Source of the DNA: Marinilabiliales bacterium | GTDB taxonomy: Bacteria; Bacteroidota; Bacteroidia; Bacteroidales; ML635J-15 | DNA: 64,000 bases | Assembly (NCBI GenBank): GCA_002869385.1 | Contig: PKTB01000004.1 | Span: forward strand, 373,770-437,769 | Direction of reading: 5' to 3' | Part shown: positions 29,475-40,036 of the stretch, piece after piece | Layout: each line of letters starts with the position of its first letter | Position numbering within the stretch: the first letter of the stretch is position 1 | The notes under the pieces: model-generated | The model's database searches: none | What the model was told of the DNA's origin: nothing | What the model saw: only the letters and a program-made list of their open reading frames with translations | Made by a program: the position numbers and the translations under genes

Positions 29475-30224
29475 CTACCTTACCTTTTTCATGTTCTGTT
29501 GTGTAAATAAACTTTCATCAACATCGTAATCGAATTTAATATCCGACATTATCAAAATTGTTTTATTACCAGGTTTATCTGCAGGTATAGTTGTGAAAAC
29601 AGTCGGTATGTTTTTCCCGTCCATTGTTTTAAAATCTTTTGCAGTTTCTGTTTTCGTCAGATAATCATCTTCATCATAATACTCTGACTTGACAATATCA
29701 TTTGTGTCTTTTGTAATCCATAACAGAAGTTTTCCCCAAACAACATTTGCATTTTCAAGAGGAATTAGTTCTAGTTTGTAGCATTCTTTTCCGTCTATAT
29801 TTTCGCTTCCAATGATTTTATGAGTATATGCATCTACAATTGAAGACTGATTGATTAAATCATCATTTGTAAAATCACTACCCATCCATGATTGCATCAT
29901 CATTGAAGGTGGAAGCTTAATCATTCTGTTTATTGTTGGTTGCCAACTCCACATTTCCTTGTCTCTTTTCATTGAAACTTGCCCCTTTTCTTTTGCAGGT
30001 GCAGTTATGTATACCATAGAGTATTCCGTTCCTAAAGACCAGGCTTTCATTGAAATACTTCTTTCATAAGTTGGCCTGACAATTTTCATTGTCATTTCTG
30101 TATAACTCGACTTTCCATTATTTCTTTCGTAAGCAGTTTTTACAATTTGTTTTGCATCCTGAGCAAAAACAAATATGCTACTTAATACAAATAACGTAAT
30201 AAGACTTAGTTTTAGAGTTTTCAT
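29475..30224 (-). CDS. Outer membrane lipoprotein-sorting protein, LolA-like
   Basis: 249 residues with signal peptide MKTLKLSLITLFVLSSIFVFAQ. The fold region has the LolA_like pattern: SMKAWSLGTEYSMVYITAPAKEKGQVSMKRDKEMWSW, then IKLPPSMMMQSWMGSDFTNDDLI and GKLLLWITKDTNDIVKSEYYDEDD. This DUF-type LolA-like family is usually encoded beside RND or FtsX/ABC exporters. It probably carries a hydrophobic substrate through the periplasm between the FtsX/ABC complex and the outer membrane (inference). Intact; precedes the permeases in the operon. Confidence 0.85.
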   Translation of the reverse strand: MKTLKLSLITLFVLSSIFVFAQDAKQIVKTAYERNNGKSSYTEMTMKIVRPTYERSISMKAWSLGTEYSMVYITAPAKEKGQVSMKRDKEMWSWQPTINRMIKLPPSMMMQSWMGSDFTNDDLINQSSIVDAYTHKIIGSENIDGKECYKLELIPLENANVVWGKLLLWITKDTNDIVKSEYYDEDDYLTKTETAKDFKTMDGKNIPTVFTTIPADKPGNKTILIMSDIKFDYDVDESLFTQQNMKKVR

Positions 30225-30242
30225 AATTGTAGTTTTATAAGT

Positions 30243-30848
30243 TTATTTATTCTGCATCTTTTCTTTTACAATTAAACTAATAAGTTTAGCTTTAAAATCA
30301 TCAATCATTTGTTGATTGAACATTTCCGGAGCAAAAACATACTGCATTGAAAAACCTTTGAATAAAGATGAAAATAATAGCATTTCAACTTGTGGATTTT
30401 CGAATCTTTCCATGAAGTACTTAGCAATTAGTTGATTGTTTTTTAATGTCTTTTAAGATTTTGATTGTTCTGTCAAGTATTCAAGAACATCTTTTTGCAT
30501 TGTAATTTGATAATAAAGCTTCCAATGTTCTCTTTTTTCATTAAGTGAGTCAAACATTAAAGTGAAAAAGTCTTCCATTTCCTGTGTAGTAATTTCATCA
30601 TCATGGTCAGGATTCATCATGTCCATAATTTCCGTGCTTATTTCATCTACAATAGCAAAAAGTAAAGCTTCTTTACTTTCAAAATAATTGTACATTAATC
30701 CTTTAGAAATACCGGCTTCTTTTGCTATTTTACTAATTGAAGTAGCATGAAAACCTGAATCTGAAAATAGATTTAATGCAGTATCAAGAATTTGCTTTCT
30801 TTTAATCTCTCTGATTTCTTGATTTTGTTTTGTAGTTCTATGTGACAT
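30243..30848 (-). pseudogene. TetR/AcrR-family regulator of the export operon, interrupted by in-frame TAA
   Basis: The N-terminal HTH is typical: KRKQILDTALNLFSDSGFHATSISKIAKEAGISKGLMYNYFESKEALL. TAA at 30453-30455 (codon 132) follows EQSKS; the frame then continues KTLKNNQLIAKYFMERFENPQVEMLLFSSLFKGFSMQYVF to TAA at 30243-30245. The total of 201 codons is the normal TetR length. As sequenced, the ligand-binding half would be lost. An operator-like palindrome overlaps its own -7 box (30861-30880), so autorepression and control of the downstream LolA-like/FtsX/ABC genes is likely. Confidence 0.87.
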
Positions 30849-30860
30849 GAAACACTGTTT

Positions 30861-30880
30861 TTGACTGAACGTTTGGTCAA
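30861..30880. promoter_or_regulatory. TetR operator palindrome
   Basis: TTGACTGAACGTTTGGTCAA is an inverted repeat with 16 of 20 positions symmetric. It begins 13 bases before the TetR start codon and overlaps the TTTG end of the -7 box, a standard place for autorepression. Confidence 0.75.
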
Positions 30881-30908
30881 AGATAATGCATCAAAAATGA
30901 AAATGCAA
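30878..30908 (-). promoter_or_regulatory. Promoter of the tetR-export operon
   Basis: On the minus strand TTG, 20 bases, then TATCTTTG: a full Bacteroidota -33/-7 promoter. The -7 box shares three bases with the operator. The predicted start is about 25 bases before the ATG. Confidence 0.7.
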
Positions 30909-31041
30909 GTTTTTTTAGAAATTTTTAACAAAATTAATTTTCACCTAGCTTTTTTGTGTGTTGGCGGATGAAAACTGTTAATATCTCTCAAATCACTTAT
31001 ATATAGTTGTTTATGATAGTATTTTTGAGAAAAAATAAATA

Positions 31042-31593
31042 ATGAAAATAGTAATTCTTAATGGTGAAAGCACAAACTCAAAGATGGGTTTTTCTGCTTA
31101 TATTGAAAATCTTTGTGAGGAACTCAATTACGAAAATGAAGTAAAAGTCCATAATCTTGCTGTTCAGAATTATTTATATTGTACTGGATGTTGGTCATGT
31201 TGGTGGAAAGACCCCGGAAAATGTGCTTTAAATGATAGACCTGATAATATCTTTCGTGATGTTATTAATTCGGATTTAGTAATTTTTGCCTCTCCTTTGA
31301 AATATGGTTTTACATCTGTAGAATTAAAAACAATTACTGATAGACTTATCGTTTTACTACATCCTTATATTGAATTTCGTTTTAAAGAGTCACATCATAA
31401 AAAGCGATATCCTAAATATCCAAATATTGGATTGTTGGTTTCAAAAGAAGAGGATACAGATAATGAAGACTTGCAGATAATCAAAGATATTTATGATCGA
31501 TTTGCAATTAATTTTCATTGTGAAAATAAGTTTTTATTAGTTAAAGAAGACCAGGATATTAAAAAGATTAGAGATGAAATTATTAATAATTAA
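31042..31593 (+). CDS. Flavodoxin-fold NAD(P)H oxidoreductase, iron-sulfur-flavoprotein-like
   Basis: 183 residues. The N-terminus MKIVILNGESTNSKMGFSAYIENL is an FMN-binding flavodoxin-like loop. The cysteine cluster YCTGCWSCWWKDPGKCALND resembles the CxxCxxC...C region of iron-sulfur flavoproteins. SDLVIFASPLKYGFTSVELKTITDRL is the usual second FMN-contact region. It overlaps the next gene by 20 bases, so the two reductases are translationally coupled. Substrate unknown. Confidence 0.78.
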   Translation: MKIVILNGESTNSKMGFSAYIENLCEELNYENEVKVHNLAVQNYLYCTGCWSCWWKDPGKCALNDRPDNIFRDVINSDLVIFASPLKYGFTSVELKTITDRLIVLLHPYIEFRFKESHHKKRYPKYPNIGLLVSKEEDTDNEDLQIIKDIYDRFAINFHCENKFLLVKEDQDIKKIRDEIINN

Positions 31594-32245
31594 TGGATCG
31601 CCCAGAGGTGTTAAAAGTAACTCTTTGATAATTGCAGAAAAGTTCAATGAAGGCTTTAAAGAGTCAGCAAAAACATCAGCAGATATTAGAACCTTAGCAA
31701 AGAAATCGGATTTAGGTAAAATTGAGAACACAATACTAGAGTATGATACAATTTTGATGATATTTCCATTATATACGGATTGTATGCCTGCAATTGTTTT
31801 AAACTTTCTAAATCTTGCAGGTGATAATAACTGGTTTGATTCAAAAAATGTTGGATACTTTGTACAATCAGGTTTTCCGGAAAGTAAACAATCGAAATCT
31901 CTGGTCAGATATTTAGAAAAATTCACTAAAAGAGTTGAAGCAAACTACATTGGCTCTATTATAAAAGGTGGAGTTGAGGGCATACAAATTATGCCACCAA
32001 GGATGACAAAAAAATTCTTCAAACGATTAGTAAGCTTAGGAAATTATTTTGCAGAGCATAAAAGTTTTGATAAAACAATTGTGAAAACGTTTTCTGAGCC
32101 ATATAAATTGAGTTATGGAAGAAGATTGTTTTTTAAATTAATGCAAAAATTAGGTTTTGCCAATTTTTATTGGAATATGAACCTTAAAAAGAATAATGCA
32201 ACTCAGTTGCGAGATCAAGCACCTTTTGCCACATTAGTGGATTAG
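31574..32245 (+). CDS. Flavodoxin-fold NAD(P)H-dependent oxidoreductase
   Basis: 223 residues starting MKLLIINGSPRGVKSNSLIIAEKF, an FMN phosphate-binding loop. YDTILMIFPLYTDCMPAIVLNFLN is the second flavin-contact segment. It lacks the cysteine cluster of its partner. The 20-base overlap with the preceding gene suggests they act together, perhaps as electron-transfer partners (inference). Confidence 0.75.
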   Translation: MKLLIINGSPRGVKSNSLIIAEKFNEGFKESAKTSADIRTLAKKSDLGKIENTILEYDTILMIFPLYTDCMPAIVLNFLNLAGDNNWFDSKNVGYFVQSGFPESKQSKSLVRYLEKFTKRVEANYIGSIIKGGVEGIQIMPPRMTKKFFKRLVSLGNYFAEHKSFDKTIVKTFSEPYKLSYGRRLFFKLMQKLGFANFYWNMNLKKNNATQLRDQAPFATLVD

Positions 32246-32289
32246 CAAAATTAAATATATTGCTGCAAAACATGATAAATATTTTTTAT

Positions 32290-32297
32290 TACTTTTG
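32290..32297 (+). promoter_or_regulatory. Putative -7 box (TACTTTTG) of the threonine dehydrogenase gene
   Basis: A perfect TAnnTTTG match 35 bases before the ATG at 32333. Confidence 0.45.
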
Positions 32298-32332
32298 CGG
32301 GAAATCGTAGATTTGTAATAAATAAATATTCC

Positions 32333-33313
32333 ATGACAGATATAAAAAGAATTTTAGTTATTGGCGCAGGTGGTCAGATAGGATCAGAGCTTGTGGTCAA
32401 ACTTCGCGGCATATACGGAAATGAAAATATAGTTTCTGCTGACCTTAAAGATGACGTTTGTCCCATTCTTAAGGAGACAGGTCTTTTTGAACAATTAAAT
32501 ATTACAGATGCTCAGCGTTTAGCTGATATAGTTAAAAAGCATAATATTGATGCAATAGTAAATTTTGCAGCGATATTATCAGCTGTTGGAGAATGTCATC
32601 CAATGCTTGCCTGGAATGTTAATATTAATGGTTTTATTAATGTAATGGAAGTTGCACGTGAGTTAAAACTAAAACAGGTTTTAACACCTAGTTCAATTGC
32701 AGCATTTGGCCCATCAACACAGAGAGAAAACACTCCTCAGGAAACGATTCTTCGTCCAACAACAATGTATGGAATTACCAAAGTTAGTGGTGAGTTATTA
32801 GCAGATTATTATGTTCAAAAATATGGACTCGATGTGCGTGGTTTGAGGTATCCGGGAATTATTAGCCATGAAACTATGCCTGGTGGTGGAACTACAGACT
32901 ATGCTGTTGCAATTTATTTTGATGCTATACAAAAAGGAAAATATACGTGTTTTGTTAATGAAGAAACTCGTCTTCCAATGATGTATATGCCAGATTGTTT
33001 AAAAGCAACTGTTAATTTGATGCAAGCAGATTTCTCGAAACTAAAACATCATGGCGATTTTAATGTTGGGGCAATGAGTTTTTATGCTAAAGAATTAGCT
33101 GATGCTGTTGCAAAACGAGTTCCAGGCTTTGAAATAGAGTATAAACCTGATTATCGTCAGGATATTGCTAATACTTGGCCAATGTCAATTGATGATAGTG
33201 CAGCTCGTGAAGAATGGGGATGGAACCCTACATATAATCTTGATAGCATGTCCGACGATATGATTTCTGCGATAAAAAAGAAAATTGAAGATGGTAAATT
33301 AGGTTGCGAGTAA
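32333..33313 (+). CDS. tdh: SDR-type L-threonine 3-dehydrogenase / NAD-dependent epimerase
   Basis: 326 residues. The Rossmann motif is VIGAGGQIGSEL, and the SDR catalytic YxxxK lies in TTMYGITKVSGELLADYY with upstream Ser in LTPSSIAAFGPS. LRYPGIISHETMPGGGTTDYAVAIYFDA is characteristic of the short-chain threonine dehydrogenases that oxidise L-threonine to 2-amino-3-ketobutyrate, later cleaved to glycine and acetyl-CoA. Other extended-SDR epimerases share the fold, but the GGGTTDYAVAI segment favours Tdh. Intact. Confidence 0.85.
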   Translation: MTDIKRILVIGAGGQIGSELVVKLRGIYGNENIVSADLKDDVCPILKETGLFEQLNITDAQRLADIVKKHNIDAIVNFAAILSAVGECHPMLAWNVNINGFINVMEVARELKLKQVLTPSSIAAFGPSTQRENTPQETILRPTTMYGITKVSGELLADYYVQKYGLDVRGLRYPGIISHETMPGGGTTDYAVAIYFDAIQKGKYTCFVNEETRLPMMYMPDCLKATVNLMQADFSKLKHHGDFNVGAMSFYAKELADAVAKRVPGFEIEYKPDYRQDIANTWPMSIDDSAAREEWGWNPTYNLDSMSDDMISAIKKKIEDGKLGCE

Positions 33314-33345
33314 TATACAACTTAAGATATTTAAAGATTTTTTCA

Positions 33346-33353
33346 TAAATTTG
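33346..33353 (+). promoter_or_regulatory. Putative -7 box (TAAATTTG) that decides the start of the T9SS protein gene
   Basis: TAAATTTG ends one base before the ORF-track ATG at 33355, so transcription would begin after that codon. This supports the ATG pair at 33370/33373 as the true start. Confidence 0.45.
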
Positions 33354-33369
33354 CATGTATAAATACGCA

Positions 33370-34404
33370 ATGATGAAAAAATCTTTTTCTTTTATATTAG
33401 CCTTACTAATAATTTCAAGTTTACATTCACAGGTCGTAATAAAATATAATACTCATGCACCTGTTAATGGATCTAAAAATCAATATTGTGAAACGTCTTT
33501 TTTTGAACCGGAAAGTGTAGGGAAAAATATAATTTGGGATATCTCTGGTGTAGAGATTTCTGATACAGTGCGTAATACAGGGTTTACGATTCCCGATATT
33601 CAAGATTCTAAGAAATTTGACCTTGATGTAAATTATGTTCTTTATGAAAATGACAATAAGTTCTTCCAATATTTAAAAGAAGATTCATATGCTATTACCG
33701 GGTTCATTAATGATGATTTCATTATTCAATATCAACAGCCTCTTGTGCGAATGACTTATCCATTTACTTATACGGACAAGTTTGAAGGAAGTCTTGTAGC
33801 AACAGCATATAGCAAGAACAATTCGAAAACTGAAATAGATGGGAAATATTATGTTGTGGCTGATGCTTATGGAAAAATAATTTTACCAGGTGGAATTGTT
33901 AAAGATGTAGTTCGTATTCATCAGTATTCTTCTTCTGTTCAGACAACAAGATGTAGGGAAGTAAACATTGAGTCTTCAAAATATTCATGGTATTCCAAAG
34001 AAGACAGATATCCAATTGCGACCACACTTGTTCAAGAGAAAAGGTTTTGTAACGGAGATATAATAACAGAAAAGAAATCCTGGATTAATAAAAAGCATCT
34101 TAGAACAAATCAAGAGCAAGAAGAACATATTATTGAATATAAATTTAATGCTGAAATATTTCCAAACCCTTTTGTTGACATTGCCGAAGTTATGCTAAAC
34201 TTGGAGACAGATGCCGAAGTAGAAATATTTGTTTCAGGAGTTGTTGGGACTAAATTGGAGACAATACAAGAGTCAATGAAACTTAAAAAAGGGCAGTATT
34301 TTTATAAAATTAATTCAGCAGATTTATCGCTTCAGCCCGGAATGTATTTTGTAAATATTCGGGTAGGTGATAAAATCGAATCACTGAAGCTAATTAAGAA
34401 GTAA
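33370..34404 (+). CDS. Secreted protein with T9SS C-terminal sorting domain
   Basis: From the ATG ATG at 33370 it reads MMKKSFSFILALLIISSLHSQ, a signal peptide; the longer ORF from 33355 adds MYKYA and overlaps the likely transcription start. The body has no recognised catalytic motif. The C-terminus has the Por pattern YKFNAEIFPNPFVDIAEVML...LQPGMYFVNIRVGDKIESLKLIKK. Probably exported to the cell surface by T9SS. Intact. Confidence 0.82.
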   Translation: MMKKSFSFILALLIISSLHSQVVIKYNTHAPVNGSKNQYCETSFFEPESVGKNIIWDISGVEISDTVRNTGFTIPDIQDSKKFDLDVNYVLYENDNKFFQYLKEDSYAITGFINDDFIIQYQQPLVRMTYPFTYTDKFEGSLVATAYSKNNSKTEIDGKYYVVADAYGKIILPGGIVKDVVRIHQYSSSVQTTRCREVNIESSKYSWYSKEDRYPIATTLVQEKRFCNGDIITEKKSWINKKHLRTNQEQEEHIIEYKFNAEIFPNPFVDIAEVMLNLETDAEVEIFVSGVVGTKLETIQESMKLKKGQYFYKINSADLSLQPGMYFVNIRVGDKIESLKLIKK

Positions 34405-34428
34405 ATAATAAATCAAAATTTAGTATTC

Positions 34429-35925
<1,497 letters not shown>

Positions 35926-35929
35926 AAAT

Positions 35930-35974
35930 TAGCCACGAATATACAAATAAATAATATTAGTGCATTCGTGGCTA
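35930..35974. terminator. Inverted repeat between convergent genes, probable terminator
   Basis: TAGCCACGAAT and ATTCGTGGCTA form a perfect 11-bp stem around an AT-rich loop, five bases after the aldehyde dehydrogenase stop and just downstream of leuS on the other strand. Confidence 0.65.
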
Positions 35975-35984
35975 TTGATAGTAA

Positions 35985-38762
35985 TTATTTAACAACAATG
36001 TTAATTATCTTCTTAGGTACAATAATGGTTTTGACGATTTGCTTTCCCTCTAGCCATTTTGCTGATTGTTCATGCTTTAGAACTTTTTCTTCGATATCTT
36101 TTTTATCCATATCCAGTGGAAGTTCCAGCATAAATCTCATTTTACCATTAAATGATACAGGATATTTATGAGAATTTTCGCGCGTATAAACTTCAATATA
36201 CTCAGGCCATTTTGCTCTTGTCACACTTTCTCCATGTCCTAATAAAGACCAAAGTTCTTCAGCAATATGTGGTGCATAAGGAGAAATCATAACACATAAA
36301 GGTTCAAGAATTCTGCGTTTGTTACAGTTTCCTAAGTCATTAGCACAAATCATAAAATTACTTACACCTGTATTAAAAGAGAATCTTTCAATATCGTCAG
36401 TAATTTTCTTAATTGTATTATGTAAAATCTTTAGTTCATCACGAGTTGGATCTTCATCACTTACATTGAAATTATTGTTTTCGTCGTGAAATAATCTCCA
36501 GAATTTTTTGATAAATCTAAAAACGCCTTCAATTCCGTTTGTATCCCATGGTTTCGCCTGTTCAATTGGTCCCAAGAACATTTCGTACATTCTCAATGTG
36601 TCAGCACCATACTTTTCAACTAAATCATCAGGGTTTTGTACGTTGTGCATTGATTTGGACATTTTTTCAATTTCCCAACCACAAATGTATTTGTCGTCTT
36701 CAAGAATAAATTCAGCATTTTTAAACTCTGCTTGCCAGCTTTTAAATGCTTCAAGGTCTAAAACATCATTATCAACAATATTAACATCAACATGAATTTT
36801 CTGAGTGTCGTAATTGTCTTTTAGATTAAAAGAAACGAATTTGTTTTCACCTTTTATCCTATAAACAAAATTTGAACGTCCCTGAATCATCCCCTGATTT
36901 ATCATTTTTTGGAATGGCTCATCTTTTGGCGTAAGACCTAAATCATATAAGAACTTATTCCAGAATCTTGCATAAATCAAGTGTCCTGTTGCGTGTTCGC
37001 GACCACCGATATAAAGGTCAACATTTTGCCAGTAGTTTACAGCTTTATCTGATACTAATTCCCACTCATTTTCCGGATCCATATATCTGAAATAGTATGC
37101 CGATGAGCCTGCAAAACAAGGCATTGTGGAAGTTTCAAGAGGATACCCGTCAAAAGTTTCCCATTTTTCTGCTCTTGCTAATGGTGGTTCACCATCTTCA
37201 GTAGGTAAATATTTGTCTACAGCTGGTAATTCTACCGGCAATTCTTCTATACTCATAGAATGTGGGATTCCATCTTTAAAATAGATTGGGAATGGCTCAC
37301 CCCAGTATCTTTGACGACTAAAAATAGCATCTCTTAAACGGAAGTTAATTTTCTTTTCACCAAGATTACTTTCAACCATTTTAGCAATAACAGCTTTCAT
37401 GGCATCTTTAACTTCCATTCCGTTAATAAAGTCGGAGTTAATCATAATTCCTTCTTTACTGTCGTATGATTCTTCCCATTCTGATGTTGGGATTTGTTTT
37501 TCTCCGGGTTTTGAAACAACTTTAATAATAGGAAGTTCAAAATGTCTCGCAAAAGCAAAATCTCTGCTGTCGTGACCCGGAACTGCCATAATTGCACCTG
37601 TGCCATATCCGATTAGTACATAATCAGCAACATAAATTGGAATTTCTTCTTTTGTAAATGGATTGATTGCATAAGAACCAGTAAATTGTCCACTCACTTT
37701 TTTCTCAGCCATACGTTCAACATCAGAACGGTTTTTTGCATGAGTGATATATTCGTCGAGTTCTTTTTGATTTTCTTTTGTTCCTAATGATGATGACAAC
37801 TCGTGTTCGGGTGCTAGAACCATAAAAGTAGCACCAAATATTGTGTCAGGGCGAGTTGTGAAAACTTCAATTTTTTCATGACGGTCTTTTATATCAAAAA
37901 GCATACTAGCACCTTCGCTGCGACCAATCCAGTTTGTTTGTATATCTTTTACAGGCTCCGGCCAATCAATTTTGTTAAGTCCGTCAAGTAATCTTTGAGC
38001 ATAAGCAGTTATACGCAATGACCATTGTTTCATCATTTTTTTCTCAACAGGATGCCCGCCACGAACAGATAATCCATCAACAACTTCGTCATTTGCTAAA
38101 ACGGTTCCAAGCTGAGGACACCAGTTTACTGCAGTATCAGAAAGGTACATCAGTCTGTAGCACATTAGAATTTCACGCTGATCTTTTTCTGACATTTCTT
38201 TCCATTCATCAGCAGTAAATTCTTCATGCTCAGAATGATGAGCGTTTACTCCTTTTGATCCCTCAAGTTCAAATTTATCCTTTAAGAATTTTATTGGAAA
38301 AGCCTGGTTTTTATCAAGATCATAATAATGTTTAAAAAGTTGTATAACTGTCCATTGTGTCCATTTATAATATTTTGGATCACTTGTGCGGATTTCGCGA
38401 CTCCAGTCAAATGAAAATCCAATATTATCTAACTGCTGGCGATAACGAGCAATGTTTTTTTCAGTAGTTATTGCAGGGTGTGTTCCTGTTTGAATTGCAT
38501 ATTGCTCTGCCGGAAGACCAAATGCATCATATCCCATTGGATGAAGAACATTAAATCCATTTAAGGTTTTATAACGGGAGTAAATATCAGAACCGATATA
38601 TCCCAATGGGTGTCCAACATGCAATCCTGCTCCTGAAGGATAAGGAAACATGTCAAGAACATAATATTTTGGTTTATTAATGTCAATTTCAACCTTGTAG
38701 GTTTGATTTTCGCGCCAGTAATCCTGCCACTTTTTTTCAATGTCGATGAAATTATATTCCAT
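35985..38762 (-). CDS. leuS: Leucyl-tRNA synthetase
   Basis: 925 residues, intact. Class Ia motifs: HIGH variant in [16 protein letters not shown] and KMSKS in [30 protein letters not shown]. The CP1 editing domain is present ([20 protein letters not shown] and [19 protein letters not shown]), as is the Bacteroidota-type insertion around residues 640-700. Charges tRNA(Leu) in the cytoplasm. Essential and free of stops over 2.8 kb, in contrast with many neighbours to the left. Confidence 0.98.
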   Translation of the reverse strand: MEYNFIDIEKKWQDYWRENQTYKVEIDINKPKYYVLDMFPYPSGAGLHVGHPLGYIGSDIYSRYKTLNGFNVLHPMGYDAFGLPAEQYAIQTGTHPAITTEKNIARYRQQLDNIGFSFDWSREIRTSDPKYYKWTQWTVIQLFKHYYDLDKNQAFPIKFLKDKFELEGSKGVNAHHSEHEEFTADEWKEMSEKDQREILMCYRLMYLSDTAVNWCPQLGTVLANDEVVDGLSVRGGHPVEKKMMKQWSLRITAYAQRLLDGLNKIDWPEPVKDIQTNWIGRSEGASMLFDIKDRHEKIEVFTTRPDTIFGATFMVLAPEHELSSSLGTKENQKELDEYITHAKNRSDVERMAEKKVSGQFTGSYAINPFTKEEIPIYVADYVLIGYGTGAIMAVPGHDSRDFAFARHFELPIIKVVSKPGEKQIPTSEWEESYDSKEGIMINSDFINGMEVKDAMKAVIAKMVESNLGEKKINFRLRDAIFSRQRYWGEPFPIYFKDGIPHSMSIEELPVELPAVDKYLPTEDGEPPLARAEKWETFDGYPLETSTMPCFAGSSAYYFRYMDPENEWELVSDKAVNYWQNVDLYIGGREHATGHLIYARFWNKFLYDLGLTPKDEPFQKMINQGMIQGRSNFVYRIKGENKFVSFNLKDNYDTQKIHVDVNIVDNDVLDLEAFKSWQAEFKNAEFILEDDKYICGWEIEKMSKSMHNVQNPDDLVEKYGADTLRMYEMFLGPIEQAKPWDTNGIEGVFRFIKKFWRLFHDENNNFNVSDEDPTRDELKILHNTIKKITDDIERFSFNTGVSNFMICANDLGNCNKRRILEPLCVMISPYAPHIAEELWSLLGHGESVTRAKWPEYIEVYTRENSHKYPVSFNGKMRFMLELPLDMDKKDIEEKVLKHEQSAKWLEGKQIVKTIIVPKKIINIVVK

Positions 38763-38893
38763 TGTACTAATTATTTAATCTGCGAAAATAGGAAAAAAAC
38801 AAATGTTCTCAAAAGTTAAATAATGAAGTGAGGACATTATTCCATGAGAAGTAAAAATGTTTATTCTTAAATTGTTATCTTCGTAGCCATAAT

Positions 38894-39940
38894 ATGTGTA
38901 AAGAATTTACATTAGTAGCTGGTCCTTGTAGTGTTGAATCTCTTGAACAGGTTATTCATACAGCAAAAGAACTTAAGGATAAACTTTCACCCGATTTTTT
39001 TAGGGCAGGAGTTTGGAAACCTCGTACCCGACCGGGAAGTTTTGAGGGTGTTGGTGAGATTGGACTTGAATGGTTGCAAATTGTTCAGCATGATTTTGGC
39101 TTAAAGGTTATTACCGAAGCAGGAAGTGCTGATCATATTGATAAATTAGCCAGATACGATATAAATTCATTTTGGATAGGAGCACGAACTGTAGCAAATC
39201 CGTTTTCTGTACAAGAAATTTCTAATGCATTAAAAAATGCAGATGTAAACGTTTTTATTAAGAATCCTATACATCCAGATATTGAGTTATGGATAGGTGC
39301 GATTGAACGATTTATAAATGCAGGTGTGAAAAATGTATTTGCAATTCATAGAGGTTTTTATCCATATGAAAAAACACATTTGAGAAATGTACCCAGATGG
39401 GAAATTCCTATAGAATTAGCTAGACGTTTTCCTGAATTGAAAATAATTTGTGACCCGAGCCATATTGCAGGTGACACAAAATATATAGCCGATATTTCGC
39501 AAAAAGCAATAGACCTTAATATGTGTGGATTGATGGTTGAGTCTCATTATCAACCCGAAAAAGCTTTAAGTGATAAAAATCAGCAGCTAACGCCACAACA
39601 ATTAAAAAATATAATTGATAGTCTGGTGTTTAGATCTGATAAGACTTCGGATGACGAATATAAAAACCTTTTAGCCGGATTACGTGATAAAATTGATGTT
39701 ATTGATTATCAGCTTATTGACATGTTGGAGCATAGGTTTAAGTTGGTTGATGAGATAGGTGGTTTAAAAAAATCACATAATGTCACAATACTACAACTCG
39801 AACGATGGAAAACCATAGTTGAATCTCGTTTAAACTATGCAAATGCCGATAATATTTCAAGAGAGTTCTTATTGAAAATACTACAGATGATTCATAAGGA
39901 GTCAATACAAAGACAGAATGAAATATTTGGTAAAGAATAA
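38894..39940 (+). CDS. Bifunctional DAHP synthase / chorismate mutase
   Basis: 348 residues. About 1-245 is a type I-beta (KdsA-like) DAHP synthase: VAGPCSVESLEQV, FRAGVWKPRTRPGSFEGVGE, KNVFAIHRGFYPYEK, IICDPSHIAGD. About 260-345 is an AroQ-type chorismate mutase helix bundle: LRDKIDVIDYQLIDMLEHRFKLVDEIGGLKK. This fusion is common in Bacteroidota and places the first step of aromatic amino acid synthesis under allosteric control of the mutase. It uses erythrose-4-phosphate and PEP. Intact, divergent from leuS; TATCTTCG at 38876-38883 may be its -7 box. Confidence 0.93.
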   Translation: MCKEFTLVAGPCSVESLEQVIHTAKELKDKLSPDFFRAGVWKPRTRPGSFEGVGEIGLEWLQIVQHDFGLKVITEAGSADHIDKLARYDINSFWIGARTVANPFSVQEISNALKNADVNVFIKNPIHPDIELWIGAIERFINAGVKNVFAIHRGFYPYEKTHLRNVPRWEIPIELARRFPELKIICDPSHIAGDTKYIADISQKAIDLNMCGLMVESHYQPEKALSDKNQQLTPQQLKNIIDSLVFRSDKTSDDEYKNLLAGLRDKIDVIDYQLIDMLEHRFKLVDEIGGLKKSHNVTILQLERWKTIVESRLNYANADNISREFLLKILQMIHKESIQRQNEIFGKE

Positions 39941-40004
39941 ATAAGAATATTGCATTTCTAAATCAATCTAAACAATTTTCACCTTTTTTACCTCGTTATC
40001 ACGA

Positions 40005-40012
40005 TAATTTTG
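40005..40012 (+). promoter_or_regulatory. Putative -7 box (TAATTTTG) of the Ig-like lipoprotein gene
   Basis: Matches TAnnTTTG and ends 24 bases before the ATG at 40037. It overlaps the ORF-track TTG start at 40010, which is therefore unlikely to be used. Confidence 0.45.
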
Positions 40013-40036
40013 CATTTTTGCACTATAAATTTATTG

